In this document: piece by piece, positions 55,963 to 64,000 of the stretch
Layout of the letters: the number at the start of each line of letters is the position of its first letter
Position numbering within the stretch: the first letter of the stretch is position 1
From: Colocasia esculenta
Lineage: Eukaryota > Streptophyta > Magnoliopsida > Alismatales > Araceae
DNA: 64,000 nt
Assembly (NCBI GenBank): GCA_014218235.1
Contig: CM024766.1
Location: 51,301,359 to 51,365,358, forward strand
Reading direction: 5' to 3'
Translations under genes and position numbers: made by a program
Notes under the pieces: model-generated
What the model was told of the DNA's origin: nothing
The model's database searches: none
Seen by the model: the letters and a program-made list of their open reading frames with translations, nothing else

Positions 55963-56934
55963 TGATGATCAGTCTGTCCCCATGTAATTTTAATTCATTA
56001 TATGTTTATTTTGGTGATTAACAAAACCATGTCAAAGATTACTAACACATATTCCATAAGTCTTGAGCTCAGGAAATACTACAGGAAAATCAAGCAAATT
56101 TGGTAAGTATTACCCCTTCTGAAGCAATATTAAATTCAGCATGAAATTTCTTTAAGTCCACATCGACTTTCCTTATGCTACAACGATTTCCTCATAACCT
56201 CAAACATCGTTTAGATTTAAACAAAACTCGTTATCGTATCGACTTGCCTTCGTAACGATTCCTTTAGTTATCGTAACGACTTGATCTCGTAACGATTCCT
56301 TTAGTCATCGTAACGAATTGCTCTCGTAACGATTCCTTTAGTTATCGTAACGACTTGCTCTCGTAACGATTCCTTTAGTCATCGTAAAGACTTGCTCTCG
56401 TAACGATTCCTTTAGTCATCGTAATGACTTGCTCTCGTAACGATTCCTTTAGTCATCGTAACGACTTGCTCTTGTAACGATTCATTTAGTTATCGTAACG
56501 ACTTGCTCTCGTAACGATTCCTTTAGTCATCGTAACGACTTGCTCTCGTAACGATTCCTTTAGTTATCATAACGACTTGCTCATCGCAACGATTTCTTAA
56601 GTTGTCATAACGATTTGCTCATCGCAACGATTTCTTAAGTTATCATAACGACTTGCTCACCGCAACGATTTCTTAAGTTGTCATAATGATTTGCTCATCG
56701 CAACATTTCTTAAGTTGTCATAACGATTTGCTCATCGCAACGATTTCTTAAGTTGTCATAACGATTTGCTCACCGCAACGATTTCTTAAGTTGTCATAAC
56801 GATTTGCTCATCGCAACGTTTCTTAAGTTGTCATAACGATTTGCTCATTGCAACGATTTCTTAAGTTGTCATAATGATTTACTCATCGCAACGATTTCTT
56901 AAGTGTTCATAACGATTTCCTTAATGAACACAAC
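55963..56934 (+). repeat. D 3' LTR, first 972 bp
   Basis: Matches the first 935 bp of the 5' LTR plus one extra 38-bp unit (nine TTCTTAAGT units against eight). It stops at GAACACAAC, where element E begins with TGTAGCGACCC. The rest would lie to the right of E, outside the window. ACAAC (56930-56934) is the expected target duplication of E. Confidence 0.93.
56180..56934 (+). repeat. AACGATT-core tandem arrays in D 3' LTR
   Basis: Nine TCCTTTAGT-type units (one of them TCATTTAGT) followed by nine TTCTTAAGT-type units. The interior substitution pattern differs from the 5' LTR. Confidence 0.93.
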
Positions 56935-59900
56935 TGTAGCGACCCTCATTATATCGGTACGGTTATACCAACCCACGTCGATATAGTGAACGTTGCCACA
57001 GTGGGACATTTACCCAACAATAACATTCAGCTGAGATACACGTGAATATAAGAACAGAGTAGCGGAAGTAAAAGAACCACTGTCTTCATTTCATTCATCA
57101 TACACATTCAACATACATAAATCGATAACATTTAGAGAACTAAAAGTCCACATAATTAAATTGCTGAAAATCAAATACATAGATGTCCATACTTATACAT
57201 TCTTCCATGATAATGCTAGTACAATGTTCAGTTTACATACTATGAAAATCACAAAATGTCACAAGTACTCCAACACTCTAATCTCCACGCTTGGAGTCGG
57301 TCTCCAACGTCTCCTCCACAAGTGTCTCGTCACCAACTACACCTGTACGCCGAAGCAAGTAGTGAGTCTAAAAGACTCCGTAAGTAATTCTACACATACC
57401 GTACATGCACATATCATAGTAGGTTCTACATACACATTCACAAGACACAACATGTAGCATGCTTGACATTAAATTTTACAACCTATCATGGTGAATCTAC
57501 AATTTAAACACATGGACTATGCTTTCAGATTTCCTAAAATAGAATCACCTATCACATGCTTTCTATTCATTCCTCACATAAAAATCTACCTTCAACGAAC
57601 TAAGACATGGAAGCCATTAGCATAAATTCCCGAGCATACATGAAAGGAAACATACCTAACATGGAATCTACACATTTCTACGCATATACGTAACCATTTT
57701 ACATGCTTTAAGCTTGCTAGTTTTACATACTTTAGCAACCATAATCTAACACATGAGAGCTACCACAACGATTAAATCACAACATGTGAACAACTAAGTA
57801 TGGAAGTTGTTTATATATGCTTAACAATTATCCCTAGCATGGATTTTAGGCATTTTGCATACATAAACATGATCATAACATAGTAAAGCTACTGTTTAAG
57901 CATGATTTCAGATTGTCATAACATGGATTACAAACTCACATCCTCACATTTTGGTTTCACATTTTTACACAATTTCAAATTCGCATATTACACACTTTAC
58001 ACATGCACTTTTACACATTGTTCACATTCACATTTTTCACATGAACACACACATTTACACATTCACATTTAGTGCCGTGACACATAGTCCAAACCACCAA
58101 AGAAGGACACAACACATCACATCACATAGACGCCATCTAGGCAACACAATGGCGACTGTTGGACTGCGCAGACCGGGAGAACAAGTCTCCACCCTAACCA
58201 ATGGTACTTGTCCACCTCCAGAATTTCCCCCTAATGCCCTTAGGGTCACAACACATTGAACCTTCTCAGGGGGACTTTTCCCTGATACGGTTCCACTGCC
58301 CTCTGTGGAAGCAGTGTCACACTTGGCACAATTTACACATTACACGCTTTCCGATTTAAGCACTTAGTTTAGCACATGGCACTCACATCTCACTCATTCA
58401 CTCATTCACACACATGGGGCTCTATTTTCTTGACGTGACACTACAATTACATAAATTTTACACTTAGGGAATTTCACTAATCAGGTTTCTATATACAAAA
58501 TCAAATCAATTTACAACGGCATGCATTAGTTTCACATCTTTACATGGAAAATTCATATTGCAACATATACTGGTCCAAATGACCTGAAATTTTAACCATA
58601 GGCTAATTTCGGGTTTAGGGTTCTTCATGCAAAATTTCAGATTTTTCTAAGCTAAAACGAAATTACAGAAAATCTAACATTTATTCCACATGCTATCCGC
58701 AATTTGATTTAACATGGAGTTGAACACAAGCACAATTTTAACAACTCACTGTCTGAACCCTAGCATGCATAGAGCCACATGATTTATTCCTGAATTTATT
58801 GGGCAATACACAATTTACGGAAGATTTATCGTGACCTACGCATGATTTCTATTTCCCAAAACAGAAAATTCAATGAATCATACAAGCATGGAAAATTCCA
58901 GAAATTCAGAACACAGACAGGTTGTACATACATGATCTAACAAAATTAGGGCAACATGATTTTACCATGGATTATCAGGATAATGGTGAGAACATACACA
59001 TGAACATTCTTCCACATGCTTTCAAATATGTAAATAAGCTCTACCATCCACAAAATAAGTGTACATTCACATTCACATCCATTACATTAGCTAGTATACA
59101 TAGCACATAAGAGATTACATTATATCATCATCGTGAAACATATCGAAATTAATCATATAGAAGGGCAGAACAGCTTGCTGTTCTACTCAGATGAACTTAG
59201 CGGCAAGCTATGACCGCTAATCAATGTTAGCGGCATAATCCCTGGACGCTAAGCATGATCTTAGCGGCAATGGATATTGCCGTTAAGGTCAGGTCTGTGC
59301 AAAACACAGGCCCGAGCTCCAAAGATGGGGTGAACTTGGGGGTCTAGGACATGTGGGAAAATATATAAAAATGGTAAAACCATCCTAGACACATAATGAA
59401 CACTATGGGTAGGGTACTTGCCTTTTAGGTACACTCCAAAGGGATCAAAAGGCTTGGTGAAGCTCTCCTTGAGCTGTCCCAAGAAGTTTCCAACCAGCCT
59501 CCAAGATGGCCTTCCTCCGGGTTCTTGAGCAAGCTCCAGTGCAATCCGGGGTCGGGGATGCCTTCCTCGATGATCCAGCAAGCTCCTTGATGCAGCAAGT
59601 GGCCGGATCAAGCTTCAGAACTTCAGATTTTGGGTTGCAAAAGTGAGGGTTTCTCACAGTCCGAAAATATGGTTTCACTCCTTTCTCTTCTTCCTCTCTT
59701 GCAAAGGGGCAAAGAGAAGGCTTAGGGTTGTAAACATGGCTTTGTATATAGCCCAAGACCTCTCACCCACGCAGGAGGTGATGTGATACCCCTTTCAGAC
59801 CATTGGGGACAGCTCCCCAATGGTTGGGGTGGCTTGCTTCCGAAATTTCGGGTCTGCAACGCATGCAGATCAGAGAAATTGGTGTCCACCTCGCTGGACG

Positions 59901-60211
59901 CTGGACTTAGTGTTGGCGTCCATGGGGTTGACGCCGACACAACATCGACGTCTACTGATATTGACGCTAATCTAGCGTTCAGCCAGAACTCTAAAACATG
60001 CAGAAACCCATGTACATCATGTATATGTATACATGTAATATCTATATGGTATTGTGCACACACTACCATCAAGCAATACATACATTATTTATACCTAAAT
60101 TATACACATACACACATAAGTATACTAACTAGTACTTACGTAGATATTTACATACGTACATACACAACATGAATTATTTACATGCAATACAATAATGCAA
60201 TAAAATTCGAG
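56935..60211 (-). repeat. Element E probable 3' LTR and adjacent deletion junction
   Basis: About 3.3 kb without coding sequence between the truncated integrase and the boundary with D. The outer end TGTAGCGACCC (plus strand) is a typical gypsy LTR terminus. On the minus strand GCTATATACAAAGCC near 59750 is a TATA candidate. A cluster of TTAGCGGCA / CCGCTAA words lies at 59195-59290. The inner LTR end cannot be fixed because integrase is broken off in VVDRFS and runs straight into AT-rich sequence. Short open frames within (for example 57951-58259) show no family resemblance. Confidence 0.6.
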
Positions 60212-62600
60212 AATCTATCTACAACTACCCAAATCAAATCATTGCCCCTTCTAGATCGAGGCAAACCCGAGACGAAATCCATAGTGACAGCCTCCCACTT
60301 CCATACTGGGATATCCATCCTCTGCATAAGGCCAGATGGTCGCTGCCGCTCGGCTTTCACTTGCTGACACACTAGACATCTGGACACATAATCCGCAACA
60401 TCCTTCTTCATGCCAGACCACCAAAATGATCTCTTCAGATCTTGGTACATCTTAGTGTTACCCGGATGAATAGAGAATCGCGATCTATGAGCCTCCGCTA
60501 ACACATGCTCACGGACATCTACTAAATCAGGGACACAAACATGGTGCTGAAATCTAATCACACCGTCCTCATCATGAGCAATGCCTGCCTTGCCCACTAA
60601 CTCTAAGAGTCTAGGGTCAACTTCCTGTTGCTCGATCACCTCATCCAAAACCGAGGACCTAAGGGATAACTGAGCTACAAAAGCCTGGCATAGCGATGGC
60701 TCTAACTCAGTCAACGCGCAAGCCGCATCCTCCAACATCTTCCAATCCCGCTGGAGAGATGGCCTCTTTCTACTCAGGGCATCCGCTACGACATTCGCCT
60801 TCCCAGGATGGTACTGAAGGTCGAAGTCATAGTCCTTCAAGAACTCAATCCATCTTCTCTGCCTCAGGTTTTATTCCTTTTGGGAGAAAAGATACTTCAA
60901 GCTCTTGTGGTCGGTAAACACCTCAAATCTGACACCATAAAGATAGTGCCTCCAGATCTTCAGTGCATGAACCACATATGCTAACTCCAAATCATGAGTC
61001 GGATAGTTCCTCTCATGCTCCTTCAACTGACGAGAAGCATAGGCCACTACCCTTTCCTGCTGCATGAGTACGCAACCTAACCCAATCTGAGATGCATCTG
61101 TATAAATGGCAAAGCCTTCTGGACCACTAGGCAATACCAATACCGGAGCAGAAGTAAGCTTAGCCTTTAATAGCTGAAAGCTACGCTCACATGTCTCAGA
61201 CCATACGAACTTCTCCCCCTTTCTGGTCAGCTTCGTCAAAGGGGCTGCGATGGATGAGAATCCCTCAATGAATCGCCGATAATAACCAGCTAAACCAATA
61301 AAACTACAAATCTCCGAAGGGGTCTTGGGAATCTCCCAATCTATAACTGCCTGGACCTTTGCTGGATCAACTGCAACACCAGCACCGGAGATAACATGCC
61401 CGAGGAAATGAACCTCGCGCAACCAAAAATCGCACTTGCTGAACTTAGCATACAACTTGTGCTCAAGAAGAACCTCTAACACTACCCTCAAATGCTGACG
61501 GTGCGTGGCCTCATCCGGAGAGTAGACCAACACATCATCAATAAACACTACGACAAAGTTATCTAGATAAGGCCTAAACACCCTGTTCATGAGATCCATA
61601 AACGCTGTAGGGGCATTGGTCAATCCGAAAGGAAGGACAAAAAACTCATAATGTCCATAACGGGTTCTAAACGCCGTCTTGGACACATCCTCACTCCGAA
61701 TCCTCAACTGATGATAACCAGATCACAAATCAATCTTAGAAAAGACTGATGCCTCTCGCAACTGGTCAAACAAATCATCAATACGAGGTAAGGGATACCT
61801 GTTCTTCATAGTCACTTGGTTCAACTTCCTATAGTCGATGCATAACCTAAGTGACCCATCTTTCTTCTTGACGAACAATACAGGTGCGCCCCAAGGGGAA
61901 ACACTAGGGTGAATAAATCCCTTATCAAGCAATTCTTGCAACTGCCTCCTTAACTCGGCTAACTCCGCAGGTGCCATCCGATATGGAGCCTTCGAGATAG
62001 GAGAGGTGCCCGGAAGCAACTCTATGGTAAACTCTATCTCTCTATCCGGTGGCAATCCAGTCAAGTCATCAGGAAAGACATTTGGAAAATCCTGCACTAC
62101 CTCAATCTCTGCAAGAGTAGGTGACTCATCAGCCTCTGGTACTAACACCACGCTGGCAAGAAAAGCGTCACAACCCTTGTTTACCATGTGCATCGCCTTC
62201 ATGGCAGAGATGACCATCTTTCCTGCCAAGTTCCTTGGCAAGGGATGAGAAAACTCGTCCTCACCAGGAATGCGGAAAACAATCCTCTTCTGATGACAAT
62301 CTACTAATGCATAGTGCTCCTCTAGCCAATCCAAACCAAGAATAGCATCATAGTCCTTCATCTTTAGCAAGAAGAAACACCCATCTAGGATTCTATCCTC
62401 AATGCACACAGGTAACGACGGAATGCACTTCCTAGTCGATACCGTACCCGCAGGGGTGTGTACAGACAAAGGGACCTCTAAATCCTCAGACTCTATGCCT
62501 GACTCTAGGGCTAACTGCCTAGCGAACCGCTCAGAAATAAACGAGCGAGTAGCACCTGTATCAAACAAAACCCGAGCGTGTACACCTAAAAGCAAAACTG
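60212..62600 (-). pseudogene. pol: Element E pol: protease, RT, RNase H, integrase N-terminus
   Basis: Protease [16 protein letters not shown] lies near 62570 and [15 protein letters not shown] near 62330. RT has [16 protein letters not shown] and [12 protein letters not shown]. RNase H has the full set [28 protein letters not shown] and VADALSRK. Integrase has FWWSGMKKDVADY, CLVCQQVKAE and MDFVSGLPRSRRG, then ends in WVVVDRFS at about 60212. TGA 61723-61725 (arginine, CGA-type codon, in G1 and H: DLRSGYH) and TAA 60871-60873 are the only stops. This is the least damaged gypsy pol here apart from the integrase truncation. Confidence 0.92.
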
Positions 62601-63945
62601 TACCTTCGGTGACATGCTCTGCCTGCTCGGCGTCCTCGCGAGTTAAAGCAAACACTCGAGCTGGGGCTCGAGGCCTTTCTGGTCTTCCTATAGCTGGCGC
62701 GGCTGCCGCTACCTCTGGGGCTGGCGCTCCACACTGAGCTCCCTGCTGAAGTCTTGGGCAATCTCTGATCTTGTGGTCGCTGCTCCCACACTTCAAGCAC
62801 TTTCCCGTAATCATCCAACATTCGGAACCACCATGTGTCCTCCTACAGCAGGGACACTCTTTCTTCACACCAGGGGAACGTACAGAAGGTACCTGAGTAC
62901 TGCCGACTGCTACTGGTCGCTGTTGTGTCGGGTACACCACTTTCTTCTTGTCCTGCCGCTGGAATGTGGTTGCAGGTCTCTTCTGCGAAGCTTTCTTTTC
63001 TTCCAGGTATTGCTCCATCTCTCCCTCCTGCCTACAAGCAGCACTAAGGGCCTTGTCCAACGTGCGGTGGTCAAATGCCACGAGTCTAGTCCGCAGTGAT
63101 GGCTTGAGTCCCATCACGAACTTCTTTGTCTTTCTGCGCTCGTCTGTCATGATATGAGGCGCATATTTAGAGAGTTCAGAAAATCTTGCCTCATATTCCA
63201 GCACGGTCATGGAGCCTTGAGTCAAAGATATGAATTCTTGCTCCATCCGATCTTGCACGTGCTCGGGGACGAACTTGGCCCGAAAGAGCCTCATGAACTT
63301 GTCCCACGCAACATTAACAGCTCCATCCTCAAACTGGGTACGCAGTAATGAAGCCCACTATACATCAGCTCTTTCATGTAGTACACCATTCATAAGCACC
63401 ATCTAAACAAATCTAGCTTAACAAAACATACAAGCATATAACTAAAACATACCTGTAGCATGTAGGTGGCTAATGTAACCTTATCCTCATCTGCACACCT
63501 GATGGCTCGGAAGATCTTTTCTATCTCCCTCATCCAGCTTTCAGCCAACAATGGGTCGCTTTCCCCCTTAAAAGAGGGTGGCAACATCCTCTTGAATCTC
63601 TCCATGGTAGAAGGTCCACCATGGTCTTGAGCTAGTACTTGAGCCTGCTACAGTACACAGTAAGCAATACACAATCAACACAATATCACATAATTAAATA
63701 AAACAGACTATTAATCATTTTATTAGTCTAACCTAAGCCTCCAACTGTGCCTGGAGTGCTGCCTGGGTATGAGCCTGCATCTGCATGGCTTGCACCAGAC
63801 CTTGCATGAATACCCCATAATCCACAGGCAGCGGTGGGGGAAGTACAGAACCTTGCGGTGCCGGGGCCTGCTGCTCCGCCCGCTTGTCACGTCTCGGCTC
63901 GTCCTCACGGGCCGACGCTCCGCCACGCCTACCTCTTGAAGCCAT
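62600..63945 (-). pseudogene. gag: Element E gag, interrupted by two short AT-rich insertions
   Basis: Starts MASRGRRGGASAREDEPRRD at 63945. Gag resumes as VLAQDHGGPSTMERFKRMLPP, ESWMREIEKIFRAIRC and KVTLATYML, and then ERADV with [35 protein letters not shown] and knuckle [14 protein letters not shown] (with a preceding [13 protein letters not shown]). A 94-bp insertion near 63648-63740 is flanked by AGGCTTAGGT / AGGCTCAAGT. A 77-bp insertion near 63376-63452 is flanked by CTACA repeats. Both shift frame and contain GT...AG borders. TAG 63358-63360 sits where the conserved WW motif should start. Confidence 0.85.
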
Positions 63946-64000
63946 GGCTGTAATAAATTTCAGCCACCATTAGAGCTAGGTTACTAAGTTTTCTAACCAT

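Larger units (their letters stand above)
44708..56934 (+). mobile_element. Element D: most complete Sirevirus-type copia element
   Basis: 5' LTR 44708-46900, primer site, gag, pol, third ORF, two polypurine tracts and a 3' LTR from 55963 that is cut at 56934 by element E. It is inserted in H gag. The two LTRs are closely similar, differing by scattered substitutions and one 38-bp repeat unit. The internal region is about 9.06 kb. Every ORF carries at least one stop or frameshift. Confidence 0.95.
56935..64000 (-). mobile_element. Element E: Ty3/gypsy (Tekay/Del-like), cut by window edge
   Basis: Minus-strand element with gag start at 63945, gag, protease, RT, RNase H and part of integrase to about 60212, then LTR-like sequence to 56935, which ends (minus) GAGGGTCGCTACA. 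It interrupts the 3' LTR of D, so it is younger than D. The 5' LTR and primer site are beyond 64000. The catalytic core and tail of integrase and the polypurine tract are missing. Confidence 0.88.

Noticed and set aside
57951..58259. 102-codon open frame in E LTR-like region
   Set aside because: Threonine/histidine-rich from CACATT repeats, with no family motif and no relation to neighbouring coding regions.
1..64000. Search for tRNA, rRNA, snoRNA or intact host genes
   Set aside because: None could be supported. The only tRNA-like strings are primer-binding sites, and all long open frames belong to retroelements or their shadows.

Overview
The window is nuclear DNA of a flowering plant, almost certainly pericentromeric or otherwise repeat-dense, and consists nearly entirely of nested LTR retrotransposons. 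The plant origin follows from the families present: Sirevirus-type Ty1/copia elements (long Gag with one CCHC knuckle, PR-IN-RT-RNaseH order, a third ORF after pol, doubled AAAAAGGGGGAGA polypurine tracts), Tekay/Del-like Ty3/gypsy elements, and initiator-methionine tRNA primer sites (TGGTATCAGAGC). No rRNA, tRNA, CRISPR or intact host gene was found. The only non-LTR coding remnant is a two-exon MYB/SANT-like domain at 5353-5830.

Layout, left to right. Element A (1-5129, minus) is a Sirevirus cut by the window edge. 5130-7952 holds the MYB/SANT-like remnant, a three-copy 230-bp tandem repeat, a putative Harbinger-like end and a copia gag fragment. Element C (Sirevirus, plus) starts at 7953. 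Its 5' LTR is split by element F (gypsy, gag only, 8767-26915, TSD TGTTC), and the 5' LTR of F is split in turn by element G1 (gypsy, 10907-20283, TSD TTCCG). The C LTR resumes at 26921 and its gag is cut at 28436 by element B1 (Sirevirus, plus), which runs into a 100-N assembly gap (32356-32455). Right of the gap is a different Sirevirus copy, B2 (pol end, ORF3, 3' LTR to 40508), inserted into element H (gypsy, minus, 40509-44707). Element D (Sirevirus, plus, from 44708) is inserted in the gag of H and is the most complete Sirevirus. Its 3' LTR is cut at 56934 by element E (gypsy, minus, to the right edge).

All coding regions are broken by stops or frameshifts, so these are mostly dead copies, but several copies of each family allow comparison. 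The most interesting result concerns gag-pol expression in the Sireviruses. In B1 and D, gag ends with a coiled-coil region followed by pol in the -1 frame. A 701-bp interval in each copy starts with AAG|GTAACC inside gag and ends with a T-rich tract and TTTCAG just before the protease, and its removal would fuse the N-terminal part of Gag in phase to Pol. Element A lacks exactly this interval, with the junction at those GT and AG positions, as expected of a reverse-transcribed spliced RNA. A second acceptor-like site lies 37-40 nt after the pol stop and ahead of ORF3 in both B2 and D.

Other notable patterns are LTR arrays of 37-38-bp units carrying two AACGATT-type cores, a strong excess of CAG-to-TAG changes among the disabling mutations, a pol-less gypsy element (F) with a related pol-bearing family member (H) in the window, and evidence that the N gap joins two different elements.
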